Of a stretch of DNA of 9,221 nucleotides, positions 1 through 7,148 are shown piece after piece. Under the pieces are notes generated by a model, which saw only the letters and a program-made list of their open reading frames with translations, made no database searches and had not been told where the DNA came from. This stretch comes from Euryarchaeota archaeon UBA596 (GTDB lineage: Archaea; Thermoplasmatota; Poseidoniia; Poseidoniales; Poseidoniaceae): NCBI GenBank assembly GCA_002498205.1, contig DAGQ01000037.1:1-9221 (forward strand), in the 5' to 3' direction. Within the stretch, counting starts at the first letter, position 1. Every line of letters starts with the position of its first letter. The translations under genes were made by a program, and so were the position numbers.

Positions 1-27
1 GGTCACTGTGGTCACTGTGGTCATCAC
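1..27 (-). repeat. 9-bp tandem repeat encoding Asp-His-Ser units
   Basis: GGTCACTGT occurs twice in tandem (1-9, 10-18) and is followed by the related GGTCATCAC. On the minus strand in the lipoprotein frame this reads as repeated Asp-His-Ser. The array runs off the left edge, so its copy number is unknown. It lies where ZnuA proteins carry a variable acidic, His-rich metal-binding loop. Confidence 0.75.
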
Positions 28-640
28 CATCATCCGCAGCAGGGAAAGTTAGTTGATGCACAATCTTTTCAACATGAATTTCTAATAGGGATGATTGATT
101 CTCATAACTCATTAAATTATGAGATTCTTGCTGACCATCTACCTGTACAGTACATAAATCATCAACTAACAAAGATTCATAATCAAGTGTTATTTCTCCA
201 AAAGGCATTGCATGAGTCTGAATTGCAGGTGGCATACCATTTTGAGATAGGTATTTGTCAACCCAAGGTTCTAAATTTAATCCATGATAAAAGAAAATGT
301 CACTATTTCTCAATCTATTCAAATCATCAGGTGTAGGTGCATAATCGTGAACTGGTATATTTGTAGTGCTCATTAATTCAACTGTGGCTGTTGAACCAAC
401 TACTGCCAAGACAAGTTGTTGAACATGGAATGTTGAAACCATTATAGTTTTTCCTTCGAGGAGTTGGCGCAATTCTTCTACAGGAGTTGGCGCACTCTCA
501 TTTTGAGTTTGATTTTCATTCATTTCATTATTTCCATCAATTGAATCTATAATTATATTTTCATCAGGTGACGTACAACCTGCAAGACTTGAAAAAATCA
601 AAATAATACAAGTAAGCATTGCTTTATACTTAGTTTCCAT
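1..640 (-). CDS. Metal (Zn/Mn-type) ABC transporter substrate-binding lipoprotein, ZnuA-like, 3' end missing
   Basis: Captures a divalent metal, probably zinc or manganese, outside the cell and hands it to an ABC permease. I translated the minus strand from the ATG at 640: 213 codons stay open to the left edge, so the C-terminal part lies outside the window. Residues 9-22 form a hydrophobic stretch ending in the lipobox LAGC, with Cys22 as the lipid-anchored residue, followed by an Asn/Glu/Ser-rich linker to about residue 53. Residues 95-128 match the ZnuA core: PVHDYAPTPDD, then the NSDIFFYHGLNLEPW segment. His98 aligns with the first zinc-ligand histidine of E. coli ZnuA. The visible end enters an Asp/His-rich stretch (residues 203-213) placed like the His-rich loop of ZnuA. 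The window cannot show the permease or ATPase. The ATG is supported by a TATA-like box 27 bp upstream and no Shine-Dalgarno. Family is confident; exact metal is not. Confidence 0.88.
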   Translation of the reverse strand, partial: METKYKAMLTCIILIFSSLAGCTSPDENIIIDSIDGNNEMNENQTQNESAPTPVEELRQLLEGKTIMVSTFHVQQLVLAVVGSTATVELMSTTNIPVHDYAPTPDDLNRLRNSDIFFYHGLNLEPWVDKYLSQNGMPPAIQTHAMPFGEITLDYESLLVDDLCTVQVDGQQESHNLMSYENQSSLLEIHVEKIVHQLTFPAADDGDDHSDHSD

Positions 641-663
641 GCTTGATTTCGGTAAATAATACA

Positions 664-671
664 TATTTAAA
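664..671 (-). promoter_or_regulatory. TATA-like box for the metal-binding lipoprotein gene
   Basis: On the minus strand the sequence reads TTTAAATA, centred about 27 bp before the ATG at 640. This is the usual distance from an archaeal TATA box to the transcription start, so the mRNA would begin at or next to the start codon. No Shine-Dalgarno sequence precedes the ATG, which fits leaderless translation. The region is AT-rich throughout, so chance matches are likely. Confidence 0.5.
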
Positions 672-704
672 AAATGTTATTAAATAATCATTGAGAAATT
701 ATTA

Positions 705-714
705 TTAATATATA
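705..714 (+). promoter_or_regulatory. Candidate TATA box for the NikR-like regulator gene
   Basis: TTAATATATA lies 17-26 bp before the ATG at 731. The strongest TATATA core (709-714) is somewhat too close for a leaderless start at 731 and would place the transcript start near 736-740. The more upstream AT-rich part (about 701-708) would fit 731. The box is plausible, but its exact position is ambiguous. Confidence 0.4.
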
Positions 715-730
715 CTTTTTAGTTTATTTT

Positions 731-1156
731 ATGAGTCGTGTGGTATCTTTCAGTACAGATAGTGAATTTGCTAACAATCTAGATAATCTTGTAAAAAAAT
801 CAGGATATCAAAATAGAAGTCGCTTCATTCGTGATGCTTCATTATATTTTGCAGATTTAAAACAACGTGGTCCTTTAGAAGATATGAAAGATGAAGAAGA
901 ATTAGAAGGTCTACTAATAATTTATTATCAACATGGTATTGAACAAAAATTACTTAATGTTAGGCATTCTAATGATCTTAAAATAACTTCATACAATCAT
1001 TGTTGTTTAGAACATAGCCATACTTGTGTGGATACTATGCAAGCTTTCGGTACTGCGGCTGAATATCGTAAAATCATCGAAAAGATTCAAAATACACCAA
1101 ATGTAGACAAAGTGGCTTTTATCAGTGCTCCTATGAGAGAAGAAGGTTGCTGCTGA
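731..1156 (+). CDS. NikR-like ribbon-helix-helix metal-responsive regulator with an altered metal site
   Basis: Predicted DNA-binding repressor that senses a transition metal. Residues 3-45 form a ribbon-helix-helix domain, with a short strand RVVSFS and then GYQNRSRFIRDA, which matches the GYxNRSEAIRD of NikR. Residues 60-135 resemble the NikR ACT-like metal-binding domain. His79 and His90 keep the 11-residue spacing of the first two nickel ligands. The second His of the conserved HxH is replaced by Cys92 (motif NHCC), and the later ligand Cys falls at 99, one residue further than usual, with extra His95 and His97. The C-terminus ends in Cys-Cys. Length, 141 aa, is normal for NikR. It is divergent from a ZnuA-like gene, so a zinc or other metal-uptake repressor is as likely as a nickel one. 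The ATG at 731 matches NikR N-termini; GTG at 740 is an alternative that fits the TATA core better. Confidence 0.82.
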   Translation: MSRVVSFSTDSEFANNLDNLVKKSGYQNRSRFIRDASLYFADLKQRGPLEDMKDEEELEGLLIIYYQHGIEQKLLNVRHSNDLKITSYNHCCLEHSHTCVDTMQAFGTAAEYRKIIEKIQNTPNVDKVAFISAPMREEGCC

Positions 1157-1183
1157 AAAAAAATTACAATTTTCTTAGCAATC

Positions 1184-1191
1184 AATAATAA
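1184..1191 (+). promoter_or_regulatory. Weak TATA-like element before bioY
   Basis: AATAATAA is centred about 25 bp before the bioY ATG at 1213, and no Shine-Dalgarno sequence precedes that ATG. This would fit a separate leaderless transcript rather than read-through from the regulator gene 56 bp upstream. The match is poor in an AT-rich gap, so co-transcription cannot be excluded. Confidence 0.3.
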
Positions 1192-1212
1192 CCCCCTAAA
1201 TTATGAAATGTT

Positions 1213-1821
1213 ATGTTCAATAAAATTGAATGGAATAACCCACTAAAATGGCATCTAGGATTTTCTTCCGAATCTGCAAGCATCTATGAAAGAATTATCA
1301 CTATTCTTTTCTTTACTGGTTTTACTGCTCTTTGTGCACAAATAGCATTTTCAGTGCCTTGGACACCCGTGCCATATACTTTTCAAACATTTGCCGTTTT
1401 AGCAACTGGTGTTTACCTAAGACGTAATGATGCTTTTACTTCAGGTGTGTTATACCTATTATTAGGTGGGTTTGGAGCCCCAGTATTTGCAGAAGGTGGA
1501 GATATATTATTTTCTGAAGGTGCATTAATTGCTTCTGGTGGCTATCTTCTAGCATTCCCATTAGCATCAGCAATTGTTGCAGAAGGAATTGATAGATCAA
1601 GAAAAAAAGGATTTGCTGAAATTAAAGCACAATTGACTTGTTGGTTTATTGCTATGATTCCAGTATATATTTTTGGAACGCTATGGCTTGCAGCATCCTA
1701 TGATGTGGAATTTTCACAGGCCTATGAATGGGGAGTAGCTCCATTTTTATTATGGGATGCTTTTAAAATTATAATTATGGCAATAATAACAACCAAATTG
1801 TGGTCATATTCTAACGATTAA
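1213..1821 (+). CDS. bioY: BioY-family biotin transporter (ECF substrate-binding subunit)
   Basis: Membrane protein that takes up biotin, either alone or with the ATPase and T units of an energy-coupling-factor transporter. After a polar N-terminus of about 27 residues, hydrophobic segments cover most of residues 28-195. Family motifs are clear: PWTPVPYTFQTFAVLATG (49-66), YLLLGGFGAPVFAEGG (81-96), GGYLLAFPLAS (109-119) and a C-terminal PFLLWDAFKIIIMA (177-190), corresponding to the PFxxGDxxK region of BioY with Asp182 and Lys185. Length, 202 aa, is near the family norm. No ecfA or ecfT gene is adjacent, so the unit is solitary here or shares a module encoded elsewhere. Other ATGs just upstream (1203, 1208) run into stops in their own frames, leaving 1213 as the start. 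Its position after a metal-type regulator is unexplained. The gene ends 5 bp from the convergent transporter gene. Confidence 0.9.
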   Translation: MFNKIEWNNPLKWHLGFSSESASIYERIITILFFTGFTALCAQIAFSVPWTPVPYTFQTFAVLATGVYLRRNDAFTSGVLYLLLGGFGAPVFAEGGDILFSEGALIASGGYLLAFPLASAIVAEGIDRSRKKGFAEIKAQLTCWFIAMIPVYIFGTLWLAASYDVEFSQAYEWGVAPFLLWDAFKIIIMAIITTKLWSYSND

Positions 1822-1826
1822 ATTAA

Positions 1827-4166
1827 TTATTCTCGCTCAAAAAATCCTTCGGATGTTTCGACAATAATATTATTTGTATTATTTTTAAACCAAGAGGGGG
1901 CCCACCAATTCCATTTACCCATTAAACGCATCGTAGATGGCACTACAAGGGCACGAACCAAGGTTGCATCAATAAATATTGCAAGTGCTAAACCTAAACC
2001 TATCTGTTTGAGAATTACAATTGATGATAGGCCAAAGGCACTAAACACTACAACCATTATTGCTGCAGCTCCCGTAATTAATCCACCTGTCTTCTGCAAT
2101 CCATTTGCAACTGCTAATGTATTATCTCCTGTTCTCTCCCATTCTTCATGTATTCTAGACAACATCAATACTTCATAGTCCATTGATAATCCAAATACAA
2201 TACAAAACATGATCACAGGATTTCCAGAATCAATTGGCTGAGGTGTAAAATTAAGTAATTCTGAACCATAACCCCATTGGAATACCCAAACTAACATTCC
2301 AAAAGATGCAGAAATAGAAAGAATATTCATTGCTATTGCCTTAATTGGAATAATCACGGACCTTACTTGCATGAAAATTAATATGAGTGTTGCAATTAAA
2401 ATAAAGGCCAAAGCCCTAGGAAGATTATCTGAAATTGCCTTAAGATTATCTGCATTATAAGCAGCAAAACCTGCCACCAACAATTCATCATTTTCACCAC
2501 TGAAATTTGTTAAAAAGTCTCCCTTGTTATTTCGTATTTGTTCTACCATTTCTCTAGATTCAACACTAGTTTGCACACCTTTCAATTGTATAGACATCAA
2601 TGTAGCATTTTCACCAACAAATGAGTTGCGTAAATTCTCTCTGACTGCAATTTGTTCAGAAGATAAGAAAGAATCGGGGGTTGACCAAAACTGTACTACC
2701 TGATCAACAGACATTGTAGAGTCTGGTAGTCCAACTCCAATTCCTCCGCTAACTCTTGTATCGTTCAATAACTCTACAATATAGGAATATTGAACTCTAA
2801 GGTTCTCTTCTGAAAGTGGATCTTCTCCATTTGTTTCAATCACAATATAAATTGAGTTTGCCGCTTGATCAGGCCATTTTTCGTCAATTAATTCCATTCC
2901 TTGCCTAGCATTTTCATCAGGAGGTAAAGCCTTCCATGAACTTAAAGAAAATTCAGCATAAGCAAAAGGAAGTCCTGCCCCTACCAATAAAATCAGTGTT
3001 GGAATTAATACCGCCCAAGGCCTATCCATCACTTTTTTTGCTATTGAGGCCCAAATTCCATCATCTTTAGCACTCATATCAAATGAATATGGTATTTTCC
3101 ATTTATTGATACGATGTCCTAGAATTGCCATTACTGCAGGAAGAACAATCGTAGAATATATCATTGCAATTGTTACTGCTATAGTACCACCAATCCCTAA
3201 TGAAGGTAGTGAAGTGTTCGTGAAAAATAGCATTCCCATTAAACCAATAGCAACTGTGATTCCTGAATAAAATACGGCTTTACCAGCGGTCGCACAGCTC
3301 ATTGCAGTTGCTATTCTTACATCATGACCCCTATCTAATTCTTCTCTGAATCTATTAACTAAGAATAAAGAGTAATCAATTGATACACCAATTCCAATTA
3401 ATGATACAATATTAGTTGCATATACTGTTACATCAGTTACATTAGACAACCAAATAGTCATACCTATTGCTGCTAATACAGTTCCAGCACCAATCCCAAT
3501 AGGAAGTACTGCAGCTACAGCTGAACCGAAAATTAAACCAAGAATTAGAGCAGAAAGTGGAATAGCTACTATTTCAGCTTTAATAAGGTCTTTTTTTATC
3601 AAGTAATCAAACTTCCAATCGATAGAAATACCGTCTGTAATCCAATCTTCAAAATCGCCACCAATAACAATATCTTCGTGTAAATCATCTAATATTTGCT
3701 TGGCTTCTTTTCTTCCAACGGAAAAATATACATCATTTATTGCATAAAATCCCGTTTCATCTTGAACTACAAATTTTTCTCTATCTATTTCATCAACTTC
3801 CCATGAATAAGTTATATTCACATCAGGGTGAGATTCAAGCCACTTCATTGCTGCGATAACCTCTGTCTGCCAGGACAAAGTGCTATCATTGTAAGTAGGG
3901 TGAAAAACAATGTATCTAAAATGCCCTCCACTTTCATTACCATCTGTTGAAAAACGTTCACTTATCAAACGTCCAGCATTTACTGATTCTACATCATCTT
4001 CTCCAAATCCTTCAGCCCAATCGGCTCCAAGAGTCATTAGACTTGACATTAATACACAAGATATTAATCCAAAAACTACCATTAATTTTGAATAATCATG
4101 AATTAATAGACCCATTCTAAAAAAAAGGCGCTTTTCTAAAAATTTTGGGTCTGTAGCACCTTCCAT
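1827..4166 (-). CDS. MmpL/RND-superfamily membrane transporter
   Basis: Proton-driven exporter of the MmpL/YdfJ type, whose known members move lipids or hydrophobic compounds across the membrane; the substrate here is unknown. From the ATG at 4166 the protein has 779 residues in two repeated halves: one membrane helix (about 27-46), a large extracellular domain (about 47-193), five helices (about 196-353), a cytoplasmic linker, another single helix (about 384-403), a second extracellular domain (about 404-580) and five C-terminal helices (about 582-745). The paired proton-relay Asp-Tyr motifs are both kept: SIDYSLFLVNRFREE (Asp264-Tyr265) and SMDYEVLMLSRIHEEW (Asp663-Tyr664). IDATLVRALVVPSTM and NWWAPSW near the end are also typical. 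A TTG 21 bp upstream in frame (4187) could extend it by 7 residues, but the TATA box at 4191-4196 points to transcription starting about at 4166. No membrane-fusion or outer-membrane partner is nearby. Confidence 0.9.
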   Translation of the reverse strand: MEGATDPKFLEKRLFFRMGLLIHDYSKLMVVFGLISCVLMSSLMTLGADWAEGFGEDDVESVNAGRLISERFSTDGNESGGHFRYIVFHPTYNDSTLSWQTEVIAAMKWLESHPDVNITYSWEVDEIDREKFVVQDETGFYAINDVYFSVGRKEAKQILDDLHEDIVIGGDFEDWITDGISIDWKFDYLIKKDLIKAEIVAIPLSALILGLIFGSAVAAVLPIGIGAGTVLAAIGMTIWLSNVTDVTVYATNIVSLIGIGVSIDYSLFLVNRFREELDRGHDVRIATAMSCATAGKAVFYSGITVAIGLMGMLFFTNTSLPSLGIGGTIAVTIAMIYSTIVLPAVMAILGHRINKWKIPYSFDMSAKDDGIWASIAKKVMDRPWAVLIPTLILLVGAGLPFAYAEFSLSSWKALPPDENARQGMELIDEKWPDQAANSIYIVIETNGEDPLSEENLRVQYSYIVELLNDTRVSGGIGVGLPDSTMSVDQVVQFWSTPDSFLSSEQIAVRENLRNSFVGENATLMSIQLKGVQTSVESREMVEQIRNNKGDFLTNFSGENDELLVAGFAAYNADNLKAISDNLPRALAFILIATLILIFMQVRSVIIPIKAIAMNILSISASFGMLVWVFQWGYGSELLNFTPQPIDSGNPVIMFCIVFGLSMDYEVLMLSRIHEEWERTGDNTLAVANGLQKTGGLITGAAAIMVVVFSAFGLSSIVILKQIGLGLALAIFIDATLVRALVVPSTMRLMGKWNWWAPSWFKNNTNNIIVETSEGFFERE

Positions 4167-4190
4167 AATTAATGGCGAAAAAATCAAAGA

Positions 4191-4196
4191 TATATA
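4191..4196 (-). promoter_or_regulatory. TATA box of the MmpL-like transporter gene
   Basis: On the minus strand the context reads GAGTATATATCTTTG. The TATATA core is centred 27 bp before the ATG at 4166, a textbook archaeal distance for a transcript starting at the A of that ATG. It sits in the 57-bp gap after the upstream gene's stop, so the transporter appears to be a separate transcription unit from the uvrB operon. The TTG at 4187 would lie outside this transcript. Confidence 0.62.
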
Positions 4197-4211
4197 CTCA
4201 TGTATTTGACT

Positions 4212-4223
4212 TTAAAATTTTAA
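4212..4223 (-). terminator. Possible termination region after the YggS-like gene
   Basis: The perfect AT palindrome TTAAAATTTTAA directly abuts the stop codon (4224-4226), and on the minus strand it includes a four-T run. Archaeal termination often needs only T-rich stretches, and the next gene has its own promoter just downstream. The T run is short, so this is a tentative call. Confidence 0.25.
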
Positions 4224-4832
4224 TTATTCGAATAGAACTCTGCCTAATCGATTTAATGTTGCACCACATTTATTTGCCAAATGATAATCATTTGAAGTAC
4301 CCATTGAAAGTATTGAATAATCCGGATATTTGGAAAATATTTTATTCATTTCATTAAAATATCTAATTTTTTCTTCGTTAGAAAGTTCAATAGGTGGATG
4401 AAACATAAAACCATTACATTTAATTTCAAAATTAGTGATTTTTTTAATTACAGAATCTAATTCATTCAAATTAATACCATTACGACTACTATCATCTACT
4501 AAATTAACTTGAATTAATATTACTATATCCTCTTTAAATTTAGATAGTTTCTCTAATAAATCAGGCCTATCAAAAGATTGGATTATTGATGCAAATTGGC
4601 AAATTTTTCTCAAATCCCTACTTTGGATATTTCCAACAAAATGCCATTCAATATCATCAGGTAAATTTTGAGCCCTTCGTACTAATGAATCTACTCTGTT
4701 CTCTCCAAACTTTCTATAACCTAAATTATATAGTTGCATTAATTTTTGATCATCCCAATATTTAGAAATTAAACAAATATCAATACCTGAATTTGTGATC
4801 TCATCTAATAATTCAATTATTTTTGAATCCAA
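4224..4832 (-). CDS. YggS/PROSC-family pyridoxal-phosphate-binding homeostasis protein
   Basis: Cytosolic PLP-binding protein that buffers free pyridoxal 5'-phosphate and affects amino-acid and keto-acid balance; members have no established enzyme reaction. The 202 residues follow the single TIM-barrel family pattern: ICLISK with Schiff-base Lys24, FGENRVDSL (42-50), EWHFVGNIQSR (62-72), QSFDR (85-89), IQVNL (107-111), then LSMGTSNDYHLA (175-186) and RLGRVLF (195-201), which form the phosphate-binding end. It is shorter than the roughly 225-235 residues usual in bacteria, mainly at the N-terminus. The start is a TTG one base after the uvrB stop, preceded by GAGGG with 6-nt spacing; an in-frame TGA 12 bases upstream rules out a longer start. 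It is the last gene of the SDR-uvrB operon and is probably translationally coupled to uvrB. Confidence 0.9.
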   Translation of the reverse strand: MDSKIIELLDEITNSGIDICLISKYWDDQKLMQLYNLGYRKFGENRVDSLVRRAQNLPDDIEWHFVGNIQSRDLRKICQFASIIQSFDRPDLLEKLSKFKEDIVILIQVNLVDDSSRNGINLNELDSVIKKITNFEIKCNGFMFHPPIELSNEEKIRYFNEMNKIFSKYPDYSILSMGTSNDYHLANKCGATLNRLGRVLFE

Positions 4833-4833
4833 T

Positions 4834-7143
4834 TTAATCCCTCAATGATTCTAATTCTTTCAAACGATCTCTAAAATATGCTGCTTTTTCGAACTCTAAT
4901 TCTGATGCTGCTATTTCCATTTCATTTCTTATGGCTTCAATCGAAGAAGTTAAATTATCAATTTCATTTGACATGTTTTCTTCTTTAATATTTGAACTTG
5001 CAAATTTTCCCGCACCTAACTTAAATTTATTAATAAATTCAGATTGCTTATTCATTCCTTTTTTACCTACTAATCTACGGACTCCTGTTTTAGAACCTTG
5101 GACTGTTCCTGTAAGAATATCATGAGCATCCTCGCCAAGAATTGGTAATGATTTTTGTATTGTTTTAGGAGTAATATTATTCTTTAAATTATGATTATGT
5201 TGTCTATGTCTTCTGTCAACTGTTTGAGTAATTGCTGCTTTCATTGATGGAGACATCTTGTCTGCATACATCAAAACACGTCCGTTTTCGTTTCTAGAAG
5301 CTCTACCAATCGTTTGTAAAAGACTTCTTTCATTACGTAAAAATCCCTGTTTATCGGCATCAAAAATCGCTACCAAACCAACTTCCGGAATATCTAAACC
5401 TTCTCTTAGGAGATTAATTCCTACGATTACATCTATATTTCCATGCCTTAAGTGCTTAATAATTTCAGTTCTTTCAAGAGTATCTATTTCACTATGTAAG
5501 TAATGTGATTTAATGCCCATTTTCTGTAAATATTCAGATACTTCTTCTGCAAATTTAATAGTTAGAACTGTAACCAAGATTCTTTCCTTTCTTTCAATAC
5601 AAGTATTAATTTCTGACATTAAATCTTGAATTTGACCTTCTGTAGATCTTACTTCTATTTCTGGATCTAGGAGTCCTGTTGGCCTTATTTCCATCCTAGC
5701 GATACCTTTTATTTTTTGTAAAAGTTCAAACATACTTTCTGCGTTAGGGTCCTTGGATTGTAATTCGGGAATATTAACACCCCCTCCGCCTTTAACATGC
5801 ATTAAACTTGAAGATATTTTTTGATTAGTAGTTTCACATAAATGCCTTAATTCTCTTTCCCCCGGTGTTGCAGAAACATAAAGCATTTGAGGTACTAATT
5901 TTTGAAATTCTGAAATTTTCAAAGGCCTATTATCGGCAGCACTAGGAAGCCTAAAACCATGTTCAATTAAATTTAATTTTCGACTTCTATCACCAAAATA
6001 CATACCTCCTACTTGTGGTAATGTCACATGACTTTCATCCATTAAAACAAGGTATTTTTTTTCACTACCGTGAAATTGTTTTGCACAAGCGGATAAAAAA
6101 TCAAGAAGACAATAAGGACGCTCTCCATTCTTTCTTCCATCAAAATGTAACGAATAATTCTCAACACCTGAGCAATGGCCTATTTCTCTAAGCATTTCTA
6201 GATCATATTTTGTTCTCTGTTCTAAACGTTGAGCTTCTACATCAAGACTATTGTTTCTAAAATTTTCAACTGTTTCTTTTAATTCTAATTCTATTGATGT
6301 TAATGCTCTTTCAAATCTTTCGGGGCTCGTCATAAAAAATTCTTTTGGATGAATCCAGGCTTCATCTAAATCATCATAAACTTCCCAAGATACTGAATCA
6401 CACAATTGTATACTTTCAACTCCATCGAAATTAAATTTAATTCTTAATGGGTCATCTCTACTTGGCATCCATAAATCTAATACTTCTCCTCTAACTCTAA
6501 ATTGACCTCTAGTTAAATCAGTGTTAGAACGAGAATATTGTAAACTTACTAATTCCTTAATTAAATCAATTACTTCAATTTCTTGATTTACAAATACTCT
6601 ACAGTGATGTTTGAGAAAGGTCTCTGGTGCATTTAATCCATAAATACAAGATACTGAACTTACTACCAATACGTCCGGTCTTGATACTAAACTTGCAACT
6701 GTTGCAAACCGCTCTTGATCTATCCTTTCATTAATTGAAAGTTCCTTATCAATATAGAGATCTCTTTTGGGCAAGTATGCTTCTGGTTGATAATAATCAT
6801 AATGCGATACAAAATATTCTACAGCGTTATTCGGAAATAGCCCTGAAAATTCTTGATGAAGTTGCCTTGCTAATGTTTTATTGTGGCTCATTACTAAAGT
6901 TGGCAAATTCATTTGTTCAATTATTTGTGCCATTGCGAAGGTCTTTCCACTTCCGGTAACTCCTAACAATATTCCTCTTTCTTGATTATTTTTCAATTGG
7001 AAAATTAATTCTTCAATTGCTTTTTTTTGGTCGCCAGCGGGAAGTAAATCGGTCTCTAGTTTAAAACTAGAGATGTTGGGATCAAGGGCTTTTTTTGATG
7101 CGCCCTCTAATGCCTTAGATAAATCGAAAGGGTCATTTTTCAA
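4834..7143 (-). CDS. uvrB: UvrB, excinuclease ABC subunit B, with lineage-type insertions
   Basis: Damage-verifying helicase-like subunit of the UvrABC nucleotide excision repair system; it receives DNA from UvrA and recruits UvrC. Visible motifs in order: Walker A GVTGSGKT (61-68); the damage-probing beta-hairpin region SHYDYYQPEAYLP (113-125); SVSCIYGL (163-170); the UvrA-interaction domain; Walker B DESH (369-372) with VTLPQVGGMY; SATPG (424-428); RPTGLLDPEIEVR (487-499); GINLLREGLDIPEV (575-588); QTIGRASRN (610-618); and a C-terminal UVR coiled coil (about 735-768). At 769 aa it is roughly 100 longer than bacterial UvrB. The excess is an N-terminal extension of about 22 residues, a longer segment before DESH (about 350-362), about 43 extra residues between SATPG and RPTG, and a longer basic linker before the UVR motif. 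It starts with TTG, 9 bp after the SDR stop, with a strong Shine-Dalgarno. uvrA and uvrC are not in this window. In archaea this system is regarded as acquired from bacteria. Confidence 0.97.
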   Translation of the reverse strand: MKNDPFDLSKALEGASKKALDPNISSFKLETDLLPAGDQKKAIEELIFQLKNNQERGILLGVTGSGKTFAMAQIIEQMNLPTLVMSHNKTLARQLHQEFSGLFPNNAVEYFVSHYDYYQPEAYLPKRDLYIDKELSINERIDQERFATVASLVSRPDVLVVSSVSCIYGLNAPETFLKHHCRVFVNQEIEVIDLIKELVSLQYSRSNTDLTRGQFRVRGEVLDLWMPSRDDPLRIKFNFDGVESIQLCDSVSWEVYDDLDEAWIHPKEFFMTSPERFERALTSIELELKETVENFRNNSLDVEAQRLEQRTKYDLEMLREIGHCSGVENYSLHFDGRKNGERPYCLLDFLSACAKQFHGSEKKYLVLMDESHVTLPQVGGMYFGDRSRKLNLIEHGFRLPSAADNRPLKISEFQKLVPQMLYVSATPGERELRHLCETTNQKISSSLMHVKGGGGVNIPELQSKDPNAESMFELLQKIKGIARMEIRPTGLLDPEIEVRSTEGQIQDLMSEINTCIERKERILVTVLTIKFAEEVSEYLQKMGIKSHYLHSEIDTLERTEIIKHLRHGNIDVIVGINLLREGLDIPEVGLVAIFDADKQGFLRNERSLLQTIGRASRNENGRVLMYADKMSPSMKAAITQTVDRRHRQHNHNLKNNITPKTIQKSLPILGEDAHDILTGTVQGSKTGVRRLVGKKGMNKQSEFINKFKLGAGKFASSNIKEENMSNEIDNLTSSIEAIRNEMEIAASELEFEKAAYFRDRLKELESLRD
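4839..4843 (-). promoter_or_regulatory. Shine-Dalgarno site for the YggS-like gene
   Basis: GAGGG on the minus strand lies inside the last codons of uvrB, 6 nt before the TTG at 4832. It decides in favour of this non-ATG start, which has no alternative because of the in-frame stop just upstream. Confidence 0.7.
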
Positions 7144-7148
7144 ACCAA

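Noticed and set aside
1..27. Tandem repeats as a possible CRISPR or mobile-element end
   Set aside because: The units are 9 bp, in frame with the lipoprotein and encode Asp-His-Ser, so they are coding repeats without spacers.
91..336. Plus-strand open frame of 81 codons
   Set aside because: It lies opposite the substrate-binding lipoprotein, whose minus-strand frame shows clear family motifs; no domain is recognisable in the plus frame.
1157..1180. Possible hairpin terminator (AAAAATTACAATTTT) between the regulator gene and bioY
   Set aside because: The stem is short and purely AT, and the T run on the coding strand is too small to support a terminator.
4167..4187. TTG start at 4187 for the MmpL-like gene
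   Set aside because: It adds only seven residues, has no Shine-Dalgarno, and lies upstream of the transcript start predicted from the TATA box at 4191-4196.
4172..4357. Plus-strand open frame of 61 codons across the YggS end and MmpL promoter
   Set aside because: It overlaps two supported minus-strand features and has low-complexity, unrecognisable content.
4931..5503. Plus-strand open frames opposite uvrB (also 6735-6959)
   Set aside because: They mirror conserved UvrB coding sequence and carry no recognisable motif or initiation signal.
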